From Trichaptum fuscoviolaceum (Eukaryota; Basidiomycota; Agaricomycetes; Hymenochaetales; Trichaptaceae), in NCBI GenBank assembly GCA_910574455.1, contig CAJSYZ010000005.1, positions 1,364,001 through 1,428,000 on the forward strand: DNA of 64,000 bases. The letters run 5' to 3'. This document shows positions 46,090 through 58,060 of this stretch, piece by piece; the first letter of the stretch is position 1; each line of letters begins with the position of its first letter. Below the pieces are notes generated by a model. It was not told where the DNA came from, made no database searches, and was given only the letters and a program-made list of their open reading frames with translations. A program made the translations under genes and the position numbers.

Positions 46090-47617
46090 CTACACCGTCC
46101 AGCCACCCAAGGTTCTATTGGGTGACTGTGAACCCCAGCCTGTTCGTCCAGGTGAAGCACCCCCGTCTCCCCACCCACCACCACTGCCCGGTGAACTCCA
46201 GGTACCTGTAGGTGTAGGTGCTGAACCAGCGCCACTATCCGGTGAGCTCCAGGTACCGGTAGGTGCTGAGCCAGCAGAAGAACCCGAGCCTGCCCCCCAG
46301 CGTGGACTGGTGCTCCCTCCCCATGCGCCATTAGACGAAGGTGAGCCACCCCACTGAGGACCACCCGTCACAGCGGCAGCGTGACCATTTACCTCCGGCA
46401 GCATTTCTTCCCCAGCCACTTCTGGCATCTGGTCGTTTTTTATTCCAAGATTTAGCGTTGCAAGCTTCTCTTGCAGTAGCGATATGCCCTAATAGTAGAG
46501 TATTAAGCCTTCCCATCTTAAACTCCTGTAAGGAACAAGGCTCACCTTCATTACTACTTCCTGCGGTGTCATGCTCCCAACTGTTTCTACCTCGAAGTAG
46601 AATTTTTCCGGTTTCGCGTTGAAGTCGAACGGTTCATCCTCCTTCGGTGGTTCTTCCTCCTTTGCGTTCTCACTGAGCGGCCATTCGTCCTTTTCGTTGA
46701 TCTCATACCAATATGACGTATGCCGAAGTTTGTTGTACGGGTCGTACTCCATACCAACAGCGGAACAAGGAGACCATTTAGCATGCTCCTTCGCAATGGA
46801 CTGCACATGCAATAATTCAAACATGAACGAATGGAAAGGATAGTCTACGGGAAAGGCATACCTTCTTTGCGATACATCGAACCTTTAACTCTTGCCCTTT
46901 TCGAATTTTTGCGATGATTATAGGCTCCACGCCAGGAACACCTCGTGCAAGTTTTCAAGAATGATAAGGAGGCTATACATGCAGACATACCTTGGCCAAC
47001 GGGTTTGCCAAAGTTCACATCTCGTTTTGGAACATCATGAACATGCTGAATCATTTCATATTCTTCTGCACTTGAAACCACTTCGAGATGGTCACTAGTA
47101 ATCGTAATATTGGGACCGTCTTCACACTTGACGTGTAGAGATAGGATGACGGTGCAAATATCGCACATCATGACACACGAACAGTCCTTGAAACCAAGAT
47201 GTGTGAGTGTACAGTCGCCAACACTAATGAACAACACAACTCACTCTATTGTATTTCATCACTTCATCGCAGCTAGTACTCACCAGAGGAATCATCCCAA
47301 GACGGTGTGCGATATACTCGTCTGGAAGGACTGTTGAATTTCTCTCTATGTCGACCAAGTCGATTGCTAGTTTTGCAACGCATTCAGTATGACCCACCCA
47401 CGCGGTCCGTAGAATGTAGCACATACCAAGCGTCGGTATATCCGCCATCATTACTCGCCTGAGAGAGTTCGCAAACCTACCAATAGACATATCAGATATA
47501 CATCTACGCAAGTGAGGCGGGTCCCGCAACATACGCGAGGTCGACATTCTCGAGAACAAAATTAACTCGGTCTTTCTTCAACTCGCGAATGCGAACATTA
47601 GGTTCTCTTAGGGCCAT
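46090..47617 (-). CDS. RPB3: RNA polymerase II subunit RPB3
   Basis: Assembly-platform subunit of RNA polymerase II (equivalent to one bacterial alpha). It starts [20 protein letters not shown] at 47617. The D-subunit signature is [43 protein letters not shown] is highly conserved. The zinc loop is [10 protein letters not shown] followed by [27 protein letters not shown] matches the family near residue 200. The [17 protein letters not shown] helix closes the core. The C-terminal exon (46090-46490) adds a Gly/Ser/Trp-rich low-complexity tail with repeated GTWSSP units, not part of the core fold. Several short introns. Very secure. Confidence 0.94.
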
Positions 47618-48209
47618 GATAGAATGGTATATGTATGTTTCTGAGATAGTTGTATCTCTGTTCAAGATTCAGTTAACGACCCGATAGTGAGGAAGCTATG
47701 CCAAGTAAACACATTCACGTCCCTGGTCAGAGTTTGGCAGACATTTCAAGTTGGGTGGTCGCGACGCGCTGGAAGTTATCCGAGTTCAAGTTCACTGCAC
47801 TGGCAGTGTCCGTTACGTAAGATTCGGGGATGTTTTTCTTTGGCAGACCAACATACGCATTGGCTGTTGAGTTTGTGCGATACATATCAAATAAAGCATT
47901 TGAGAAGACGGCATGCCGAAGAAGCACTGCAACAAACAAAATTATGAGCCACCTCCTGATTCAGTTATTTGTTCGGAGACTTGTTTTGAGATAGGGCCAT
48001 TCGAGGTTAATCTATCAATAGCAACATATACATCTTTATACTTTCACACTCTATACGGTATACACGGTGCGTAGACCGTTAAGGGGTGGGGGGAGTGAGT
48101 AAAGGTCAGATATTTCAGGTTATCGACGCGTTTAAAAATTAATATTAGTTAAAAGATCATACTCAGAAATGAGATACTTGTCTGAACTACACATCGCTAT
48201 GGGCAGCAT
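47618..48209. other. Intergenic spacer upstream of RPB3
   Basis: About 592 bp between the RPB3 start and the stop of the MscS-type gene, both minus. A G-run (GGGGTGGGGGGAGTG) is at about 48084-48098. No gene recognised. Confidence 0.4.
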
Positions 48210-51200
48210 TTATACATAATTGCTTGAGTCACCAGGACGTCTCTGTGATAAGCTGGGTGGTGCCGACATCTCGTATTCTTCTGGTCTTGATGGGACAGGA
48301 GGAACTATAGCTGGGGAAGGGACAGGCATGCCTGGAGGTCTGGTCATCGAGTGCGAAGTCCCCGGTCGAGACGGTGTTTCTCCGCGAGGAGTTGTGAGCG
48401 GCTATATAGTCATAAGATAAAAAGTCCGGTACTACAGAAAGTAGATCACTAACCTGACTAGAATCATTGTACAAGTCCCTGTCCTCGTCCACTGCAGAAA
48501 ACACAAGTTTATTTCAGATGACATAGCTATCAAGATTCATCTGACAACCAACTCACCCAAAGCCGCAGCAGCACTCTTGTCCGTGAGGCTGTACTCCCTT
48601 TTTTGCACCCGAGGCCTTGCTACAACCTCCGCTGCCTTTCTCCGTTTGTCCTCCTCTTTCATAGCCTGTACTTCTTCCCAAGGAATCTGGGTGAACAACG
48701 TGGGCCCGGGTTCTGCATCTGGATTACCCTTTGGTCCGAAGATCTTAAGTTCCGCCAGAGCCGTCTTAAGCGCACATATCCATTTGTTCCGGCGTTTCAC
48801 TAAAACATATTAAGTATGCAGCAGTTGGATGATCACCCAAACAATTGTCAATACCTTTAATAGAGCCTTGTTGCCAATTGCTCTTATATTTGATGTCAGC
48901 ACTGAGGACAAGCTTCTCTTGATCAGGAATGTCCTTCACAACGACGTCGAAACTTGGCTGATAGTCTCTGCGCTCCGACTGAACAAACGCAAGCATCTTC
49001 GCACGCAATTGCTCGATCTGCTCGAATGACGTAGAGTATGCTACATCGAACTCAAAGCTTTCAGACATTTGGGGACTTCGCCTGATGTTTTGTATGAACT
49101 AGAGCGTTTATTCAGACCATCAAAGTGCCACAAGTAAAGTAGACTGCTGACAAGCCTTACCTTTGTAGTTAAGAGCGTATTGGGTGCCGTCACAGTGCAG
49201 TTGTTGCTATCCAGGAAGACCGTACTAAGTAAACGGATCTCCTTCACGGTATAGCTCGCTTTCTCTATGTCGACACGATCTCCAACATCGTATGGGTGTT
49301 TGACAAACAGGAAGATGATGCTAGTGAGGATCTCTTGGCAACTAGCACCAATGAGCCAAGAGAGGCCGAGGACGAATGTGCCGGCACCAGTGATAAGTGT
49401 GGCAAACTGAGTCTCGACTGCCACAGCAAAGATCAAGAATGCGATGACCGTGTAAAGAGACATGAATATGTTATCCAGTCGGCCGACGGCGGAATCGAGG
49501 TCACGCATTGAATGCTCGATTGACAGTTGCTCACGGTGGATCTCGCTATATAGATCCATCAGCGACAGCTTTGCATTGACAATTTGAGCGGGACACTCAC
49601 AGGCAGGCTACCTCCAGTTCGTCCCGAGACACATCACCGTTGCCGTCCTTGTCTAACAAAGCGAACGCAACTTCTGCTTCTTCGCGGGATGCGAAGACCG
49701 AAATCAGATCATCCACAACAATGCAGTCACGACCAGATTTACGGAAGGAGTAGAAAAGGCGACGAGCGAGCTTGAATATTGTTTAACTTTCAGAATGACA
49801 TAAAAAGGTTAATATGCGAAGGGAAAGAGCTGTACCAGACGAGTTTTATTCGCTGAGTGGATGGCGACCTGCACCATGGCCTGAGGAGAGTTGGGTTGGA
49901 GAACCGAGCTGATGACGTCGGTTGTGAGAATCATGGATAGCAAAAGGTGCATATGGATCTCACCTCCCAGCGATTTCTGACGCGACATTGCCTAGCGCAG
50001 TTGTTGTCGTTGTAACGGCCACTCTAGCGCTTTTCAGCGCACGTTTAAACAGCTTCCTTGGGTCAACTATTAGCTTGTCGCCTTTCGCATGATGGTCTTT
50101 GAGCGTGTCCGAGCGACCCGGGATATCTGATGAGTGTGCGTATAACGTGACGAGCACTTTTATCGCTAATTTCTGATCTGCGATCCGATCTACGTTTGAA
50201 AGTTGCCAGTGCTTCTGTTAGCTGTCGAACGAGTAAAAGCAAGGATGTTTTAAGAAAGCAAGCAAAGAATTGCTAGTAGAAGGGTAGAGTAGATGGAGAC
50301 TGAACACTTCTCGAAAATCTTACCTGCGTACGACCTTTCGTGAAATTTACCAGCAATCCACTGGATCGAAAACTTCTCAAACAACAAGATACCCGTGCAT
50401 ATGAAGAAGGCGAACAGGATGCGAATCAGCAGGGAGACTTCAGAAGCAATCACTCCCGTCGCGGAGCGATGATCAATGAGCGGATTGAAGGAGATCCAAT
50501 TCGCCGCCGACCAGCCCACGAGGGCCACATATCTACAACCGAGCATATAGTCAGCCGGTCCATGTGAATAATGTCACTAAACTTACCGATGTAAAGCACC
50601 GATCCAATCGATATACTTGCGGCTACCAACAGCGACGAGGCCAACGGTGTTTTGAAGGATACGAGGCAGGATACGGCTAGGAACGGGACTGTGTCAATGG
50701 AATGCTCTCGCGGGAGGATTGACTGGATGTGTAACTCACGCGACGGCGAGACTTACCCACCAACCTATCAAGACATCGAATCAGTACTGCTGGGGAAAAG
50801 GGAGGAAATCACGGCATACCACCCCAAACGACTGAGAACCAGATTGACCACCACAAGAGCTTAACATTCCAGATCTGAAGGCATCGTCAATATCACAAGG
50901 TTTGAAAAGAGTTTCGCATATGAAACATACCGTAGTGTTAGGAAAGGCAGTAAATCCAAGAATTCCGGGTATCCATAGAAGAGCTAAGACCGGCACGATG
51001 AACAATATCCAACGAGTGATGACCGAGACATTCAAGATGTAGTAGTAGAATTTGGTGAACTAGACCACTTCAGCTCGCGCATTCCGAGAAGAAAGTGATA
51101 GACAAGGACATACCTTGTTGTTTGGCACATCCCCTTGCGCGAAGCGCAGATACCCCTCTGATGCATTGCGCGTGTCAAACTCCTCATAATTGTGCTCCAA

Positions 51201-51641
51201 CTTCCTGATATTCCCTAACAAATCCCAGCTCGAGCTTCCAGCGTGGTGCGTTTTCCCCGTCGAGTCTGTCGTTGATTGTGAGTTCGGTGGGCGCACAGCG
51301 CCCGCAAAGTAGTCATTTCGCGGCGGCAGGCCGTCATTGGGCATCGGGTTTGCTGCAGTGCTCGGCGTAGGCATGGACGCCATTCCAGGATAAACCGCGC
51401 GCGGCGCGAGAGGAGCAGTCGAGTGAAGGGAGAATGAGTCCGCGCCGCGGTGCTCGCCGTGGTCGACTGTCGGAGAGACGGGAAAGTTGGGAGGGGGACT
51501 TCCATGTCTGCCTTGATATGCAATATCATGTTCATCGCTCGAGCTGGGTCTTCCTGTGTTGGTCTGCAGTTGCCAACCAACGCGTTGATAGTCGTTCGAG
51601 GTATAGCCTCGACTACCTGTACTTCCCCCCGGCGTCGCCAT
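48210..51641 (-). CDS. MscS-family mechanosensitive channel with EF-hand
   Basis: Relative of fission-yeast Msy1/Msy2, which lie in the ER/nuclear envelope and limit calcium rise on hypo-osmotic shock. The start MATPGGSTGSRGYTSND (51641) opens a long disordered cytosolic leader. Several hydrophobic helices follow between about 51030 and 50250. An EF-hand lies near 49615-49690 with the loop DKDGNGDVSRDE, all calcium ligands in place. The MscS pore and beta domain are at 49140-49560: TLITGAGTFVLGLSWLIGAS, QEILTSIIFLFVKHPYDVGD and RVDIEKASYTVKEIRLLST. The tail is Pro/Ser-rich, ending SQRRPGDSSNYV. About 12 short introns; joints approximate. Family call very secure; calcium gating by the EF-hand is inference from relatives. 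Confidence 0.9.
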
Positions 51642-52170
51642 CGTTATATGCACTCCAGAGCAGAGGAGTACTTCGAGATGGGTAGATATAGGAGAAGGGA
51701 GAAAGAGAAATAGGGGAGTTGAAAATGTATGAGACGCAAGTTGGCGTACCGACCCTCCGAGTCTTCGTGGACAATCTAAAAAAAATGGCGCTAAGATTTA
51801 AGATCTAAGCGCGACCCTGAAGAGCATCCAAAGGACACCAAAAGATTTATCTGCATGCCACAGGTTGCCAGCAACACTACATAAGGGGCATGGAATAGTT
51901 ATAATCCTACAATCATATACATAATGGACTGTCCAAGGCACGACAATTAACAAGAAATCCAAATAAAATCCTTATCCAACAGTCGGAGCCCGTCAAGGAA
52001 TGGTGAAAAACATTATATGTAGGCACAAGCGCAGCGAAATATACACTAAACGTACGGGTATGAATACAGAGACGGCAGGCAAGTCATGGTGATCGTCATC
52101 ATTGATCGTTAACAAGGGGCGCACAAAATCATTGAGTAAGGGCGATTGCGGAGATGAATCAACTGCCCAA
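51642..52170. other. Intergenic spacer
   Basis: About 529 bp between the start of the channel gene and the stop of the lyase gene, both minus. A-run at 51779-51785. Holds the channel-gene promoter and the lyase 3' region. Nothing else recognised. Confidence 0.4.
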
Positions 52171-53457
52171 TTATACAAGCTCGATGCCACAGAAGAATAC
52201 GATGACGGCCATAAACACAACCCAACCCCATTGCGCAAGACCTGTGCGACCAGTAGTAGCTGCGCTGCTCTGTGTAGAAGCTTGTCCAGAAGCCCACATA
52301 CGGAAGTTGCGAAAGTATGTATTTGTGTCCACAGGAGTTGCCCAAGTATCGTCGTTCCCACCGAAGAATGTTCTAAATTATTGAGAGATGGTTAGTTATG
52401 GTATTATTGCGCACGGTTGGAGACGAGAAGACCGTACGAGAAGAACAAGCCAACTGCATTGACATCAGCACTCTTTCGGAACTGGATGTTATTCTGTGAA
52501 ATGGTAAGGATGTCATTGAAACTAAGAAGTGCTATATTAGCCGCAGGTAAACATAAGATGGAGTGTTCACAACATACTAAAGCGCAACATAACCATTGGA
52601 CTTGGATGGGTCATTCAGTTGCACAAGAAGTGACACACGGCTCCATCTGCACACAATCATACAATAAGTACTAATTCCTAGCCTCTGATGAGAGACAGAC
52701 TCACTGTCCAGATGGGAAAGTAAACGAGCCCCTTTGAATACTAGTGCCAAAATCATCATTACACAAGATACCGGACTGGCTGCAAATGCCATTTGAAGTC
52801 GGGACATAGGCATAGACTGTCGAAAAGCGAATTAGATAGACGCCGACGATTGAGCTATTGATTTTTCAAGGACACACCTTCGCCTTCCCCATTTTTCCTC
52901 CACATTAATCGCGCACTAAAGCAATCCGTGCCATTGGGAACTTTCCCGCCTGAGCACCCAGTAACGTCAGGCCCGCCCTTGATACCGGGAAGTTTGCCAC
53001 CCTTCACCCAATTGAAACCCTCATCGAACGCGAGCTCATAGGATACGAGCATCGACTGGAAAGGTGTCGATGAATTCCACAGGTTGACAAACTGGCCACC
53101 GCCGGTCTTGTTGTTAAAGGATCCAGCCGGGTAAGTGACTTTCAGTACTGGTCCCGATGGACTGCTATCGCCCGTGACAGGTACACCTTTGTTTGGAAAT
53201 GGGTCTTGCACGAATTGAAGAGAATTGTTGCCGTTTTGGACGTGGCCTTTGGAAAGGGACCAGTCGGCCACGATGAAGTCCACACTTTGGTCCACAGGAA
53301 GCGTTGCGGTCGGGAATGCGAGTACGGTGGAGGTTGTGAGAGAAAATTGAGAGGCAATGGAAGGTGCGACGACGGTATCAGCCCATACAGGTGAGAGTTG
53401 AAGGAGTGTAGTCAAGCAAAGAGCGAGAAGCACAGAGTTTGCGCAGGAGGTAGACAT
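52171..53457 (-). CDS. Secreted polysaccharide lyase, PL14-like, probably GPI-anchored
   Basis: It starts MSTSCANSVLLALCLTTLLQ with a signal peptide cut near WADTV. SLVKVTYPAGSF-like (VLKVTYPAGSFNNK), SYELAFDEGFNWVKGGKLPG and CFSARLMWRKNGEGE are the signature of the PL14/alginate-lyase-like fungal family that cleaves uronic-acid polymers by beta-elimination. Two cysteines (TGCSGG and DCFSAR) probably pair. After a Ser/Thr linker the C-terminus is hydrophobic, QWGWVVFMAVIVFFCGIELV, as in GPI-anchored or membrane-tethered wall enzymes. Stop at 52171. Several short introns at 52400-52850. The real substrate (glucuronan is one option for basidiomycete members) is not shown by sequence. Divergent from NAR1. 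Confidence 0.82.
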
Positions 53458-53839
53458 AGTAATTGCGTTGAAGTTAGAGAGAACTCAGGAGAGAAGAGGT
53501 ATAGAGTAACAAATGTTGAGAGCAAACGTTATAAGAGCCTTTTTGAATGTTCAGCGGCCTGAGACGGAGCCGACGTCCGCGTCAATTTATTGATGATATG
53601 AAGCAGGAACCTGTCCGTGCTCGTTGTGTGAGCCCAATGCAAGTCGCCGTCCACGCCGACGATGGCTGGGCAGGGCGCAATTGAATGGCTGTTTTCCCAC
53701 GACTACTAGTTCTGCTAATATGTTACTGTACCACGGTCCAATACAAAAGGTTAATCCCGAAATTGCATCAGATTGAAATGGCTGCTTACCGAGCTCTACA
53801 ACTTTTGACTCCATTCCTCCACCTCTGCTTGAGCTCACA
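53458..53839. promoter_or_regulatory. Divergent promoter between PL14-like gene and NAR1
   Basis: 382 bp between two start codons on opposite strands. It must hold both promoters. No specific binding site recognised. Confidence 0.4.
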
Positions 53840-56592
53840 ATGGCATTTTCAGGAGCACTGGTTTGTCTCAGGTGTATTATACAAGAATAAAGTACTAAGA
53901 AACCACCTTATAGACGCTTACGGACTTGAACGATTTCATCACGCCCTCGCAAGCCTGCATAAAACCGGTCGAGGAGGTCAAGGCACCACAGGATTTCCCC
54001 GTACAGGGAGCAGCGTCTGTAAGTAACGCAAACTATTCAACACCACGTCTCATGTTTGGATTACTCCTAATACATGCTGACATCCTACCGTCAACCCTAT
54101 TCACATAAACTTAGACCCAGATTCATATTGATTCAGCGGGTTCGTATTACGAAGTTGCAACCTACAATGACGAGACTGTAGTCCCCACGAACCCGGCTCG
54201 CAAATTAGAAACCGCACAGATCAGCTTGAACGATTGCTTAGCATGCAGGTGCGCATAGATATCATCTGCAGAATATTGAAATTCGTTATGTGACTTGTAG
54301 CGGGTGCATCACCTCAGCCGAATCGGTGCTTATTACCCTCCAATCGCACGAAGAGGTCCTTAATGTCCTCGCAGCAAATCCTCCCGCCCCATCGCCGCAC
54401 CACCGGGCGGCTGTGCTTTCAATAGCGCCCCAATCGCTCGCATCTCTCGCGGCATCCGTGTCGTCTTCTTCAAGCACCCCGGTCACACCCCGGGAGATCT
54501 TGCATCGCGTTCAGGCTTTCGCCCGGGAGCTCGGTTTCGACCGTGTCTACGACACGACATTCGCTCGGCACGTCGCTCTGCTGGAACATGCGCGCGAGTT
54601 CCGCGAGCGCCAGGCCACGGCGGCAGAAGATAGTCGATCTCCTGAGTGCGCGTCTGGGACATCGGGTGTGAAGGCACCTTGTAATGGGTGCGCATCCAAG
54701 GAGGGGACCAACGGGCACGTAAACCCGACGCACAGCCGGCGGAGTATTTCGAATGATGAAGAACCACCACAGGAGACTGATGCGCGCGATAAACCAAATG
54801 GCCCAAATAAGCTGCCGATGCTTGCAGGCGCATGCCCGGGCTGGGTCTGCTACGCTGAGAAGACGCACGCCGAGATGCTGCCCTTCTTGAGCCGGACAAA
54901 GAGCCCTCAACAGGTGATGGGCACGCTCGTGAAACAGTGGCTTGCCCCGAAGTGGGGTAAAAAGTGAGTTTTTTTTTCTGAAGGTATGAACTCCAAATAC
55001 TCTGGTCTTCCCTTCATTTCGAGTTCCGCGCATTTACCCTTCCCGTCGGTTTACGTACGCCCTCCGATGTATGATGTTCCCGTGCTTCAATGTCTGCTTC
55101 TTATTCGACCTCTGTTCTGGACAAAGCGCTAATCATCCGTCGATCTCGCATGGACCACTTGACCCCACAACCTAAACTTTCTATACTTCTGCTCTCGTCC
55201 AACACATAACTTTCTGCCCTCGATCTTGATACCTCTGCCTATTTACCTAAACCCCCCGATGCATGCCGCACTTCCCGCTTATCGCTGAGACATACTTGTC
55301 TCCTCCCCCTTCTCTCTATCGATCTGGTGTTCACACTGATACTAACGATATTGACACACAGGCCAAATGAAGTTTATCATGTGACGGTCATGCCGTGCTA
55401 CGACAAGAAGCTCGAGGCGTCGCGCCCGGACTTTTACGACGACGTGCACGCGACGCGCGATGTCGATTGTGTGATCACAACAGGCGAGCTCGAGCGCATG
55501 ATGCGGGAGCGTGGCTGGGACATCTCGCGTCCCGTCTCCGCAGCTCCAAACGGTGCAAAGTACGAACAGATGTCCGACGAGCCCGAGACTGAGCCCGAGC
55601 CAGAAGTCCCGTCTCTCCTCTCACACCCGGGCACGTCCTCCGGCTCGTACCTCCACTCTCTCCTCGCGTCTTACACCGCGGCGGACCCGAGCCTGCAGCT
55701 CACGTCGCGCACGGTGCGCTCAGCGGACTACGAGGAGTACACCCTCACGGACGCGACGACGGGCCGCGCCGTCTTCCGCGGCGCGCGGTGCTACGGGTTC
55801 CGCAACCTGCAGAACCTGGTGCGCCGCGTCGGGCGGGAGGCGGGCGTCCAGGTCGGGCGCGGCGCAGCGGGGAGGCTGGCGGGCGGGGGCGCGAAGGGGC
55901 GAGGTGCGGCGCGGGCCCTCAGGGCGCGGAAGATGAACCTGAAGGCAAAGGATGGTGAAGGGGTTGCTGGCGAAGGCACTCACACAGAGGTTGCAGAAGA
56001 ACGCGGGTACGACTACGTCGAAGTCATGGCCTGCCCAGGCGGGTGCGTGAACGGCGGCGGCCAGCTGCGCCCGCCGCCCACGCTGACGCTGGCCGCACCT
56101 GAGCCTATTGTCCAGACACGCATTGCAGACGCAGACACCGACGCTGGGTTGGATGCGATGGTGCAGAACTCCGCACGGTGGGGAGACAAGGCGTGGGTCA
56201 AGAGAGTCGAGGCAGCGTACTGGCACGACCTCCCTACGCCGCCAGCTTCGCCCCCACAGCTGCCATCCGCCCCTCTTCCTGAATCTACCTCTACACCCAA
56301 ATCAACGACGGTCGATGCTCAACTCCCCCACCCTCAGACACCCAGCGCTATCTCGCCAATGGAGAAAGCAAACAGCCTTGCCCTCCGTGTCCTCTCTGAA
56401 CTCTGCTACCCCCAATCTCTATCCCACACTCATTCCGAGTCCCATCCCGATTCTGATTCTGAATCCAAGCACGCGCTGAAGACATGGGACGACCCCCTCG
56501 ATGCACGTGCTGAAGCCCTACGCCGCCGCTTCTTCCGCACGGAGTACCACGCTGTCGAGAGCGAGGTGCTGGGAATCCAGGTCAAGTGGTAG
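53840..56592 (+). CDS. NAR1: Cytosolic Fe-S cluster assembly factor Nar1 (iron-only hydrogenase-like)
   Basis: CIA-pathway protein that passes Fe-S clusters from Nbp35-Cfd1 to the targeting complex. It starts MAFSGAL, spliced to TLTDLNDFITPSQACIKPVE, the usual Nar1 N-terminus with its first cluster Cys. LNDCLACSGCITSAESVL gives the other N-terminal ligands. LAGACPGWVCYAEKTHAEML and VTVMPCYDKKLEASRPDFY are hydrogenase-like cluster motifs. VMACPGGCVNGGGQL completes the C-terminal site. It ends SEVLGIQVKW, whose terminal Trp is the Leu-Glu/Asp-Trp-like tail important for CIA clients. An Arg/Ala-rich, very GC-rich insert near 55800-55960 differs from its neighbours. One intron (about 54966-55361, near 395 nt) is much longer than the others. 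Very secure. Confidence 0.93.
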
Positions 56593-56606
56593 ACTCTCCT
56601 CCTTTC

Positions 56607-56607
<1 letters not shown>

Positions 56608-56637
<30 letters not shown>

Positions 56638-56649
56638 TTTTTTTTTTTT
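56608..56649. repeat. Homopolymer tract C30 followed by T12
   Basis: Thirty C at 56608-56637 directly followed by twelve T at 56638-56649, starting 15 bp after the NAR1 stop codon. The minus strand is A12-G30. It lies in the NAR1 3' untranslated region. Length may be imprecise because such runs are hard to sequence. Confidence 0.85.
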
Positions 56650-56989
56650 CACAGCGCGGAGGTTGCATGGTGGGATAAGGACTTCGACCGCCGAGGACCA
56701 GCATACGTCCTTCCTCCGTTCCTTCTCTTCCGTCCTTCTCTCTCCCGTTTGGATACGATTCTCAACGACACGCATCTTCTCCCTCTATCCAAGCACACAT
56801 TCTAGACCCCCGTCCTCGCACGTTGACAATCATCATCATAAGATACACACAGACATGTATACATATATCCGGCCATCACGAAAATCTCTGATTTCAGATA
56901 AGGCCCTTGTATATACATTATAGAGGCATAATGCATGGTAATGAGAAATCTTATTATGCACACATATATAAAGCGTAGGTGGTATCTTA

Positions 56990-58060
56990 TCCGAGTATTG
57001 TAGTGACTATAATTGGTGATAATAGGCCGACATTATTGTGAGCACTTGCAATGGGCCACAATATTGCCGGGCCCTTGCAATGTACCACCATATTGCTAAA
57101 ACAGGTAATACCACGATAAGGGCTCTGACATGTTCCTAACGTGGTACAATGCTCTATCCATACTAGGGTCACTAGTAACTACTATAGCACGCTTGGTTCA
57201 TTATCAAATATATATATATTTAAACGTAAATACAAATACAGATGTATCTAAGTACTACATACAAAGAAGGAAACTTACAAATCATATGTGTGGAAGCCGG
57301 TTCACCGTGCAAGGCCAGACTTTGCACACAAGAAAAATAGCAAGAAAACAGCATAAGCCACAGCTCAAAGAAGAGACTCAAGTTAGCACTCTAGAAGTGG
57401 ATAGTCCTGCAGTTGTCTTGACAAGTCCTGAGCTGTGATAGCAAGCAAAAGAGCAACCAGATACTCAGCCAGCCAAGTTGTCGAAGCATAAATTATGAGT
57501 CCAAAGAGAATCCAGCAAGCAGACACCTCAACAAGAGAGAAACCCAGATCAAAAAAACAACCAGTAAAAGGAACCAGATGACTAGATGTTTGCGCTGATG
57601 CACATGAATTGCCCAGCGCAGTCGTTGTCCCGTCGTCCGTAAGTCTTGCCCCACACGTAGTGGTTGGGGAAAGAAAGCTAACTTTTCACACGGTCTACAT
57701 GACGCGACTAACACAAGTGAATATCGCGTGTGAACCGGATGCTCCGGCTATAGTAGGACACAACTTATCCCGAACTGTTGTCTTTGTTCCCGTTCCTCAG
57801 CCACTTCATTTTCCACGCCACTAGTAATACAAGTGACCGGTATGTACCCGGTAATATGACATCATATTGTGACCCATTGCAGTCGCATTATCAGACCCGG
57901 CTAATATGGTGCCAAAAATTGCCATTGCATTATCAAGCGATAAAATATTGTATGGTAATTTTAAGCCCCTCAAAATATGATAGATTTCAAGAATATTGTA
58001 TATCTAATATAAACCTACTATAAGCTAAGAGCATACTGTACTTGCATTATAGGTACTACC
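56990..58060. mobile_element. Possible decayed or non-autonomous transposon
   Basis: The left flank (56990-57110) and right flank (57850-57960) share short motifs in opposite orientation: ATATTGTG(A/G)CCCATTGCA and AATATGGTG with CCCGG spacers. This resembles degenerate subterminal inverted repeats. I could not find clear termini or a target duplication, and the 700-bp interior has no protein I recognise. Confidence 0.3.

Noticed and set aside
54470..55033. Long antisense frames opposite NAR1 (also 55720-56226)
   Set aside because: GC-rich codons of NAR1 lower stop frequency on the other strand; the translations are Arg/Pro/Ala-rich and unrelated to known proteins.
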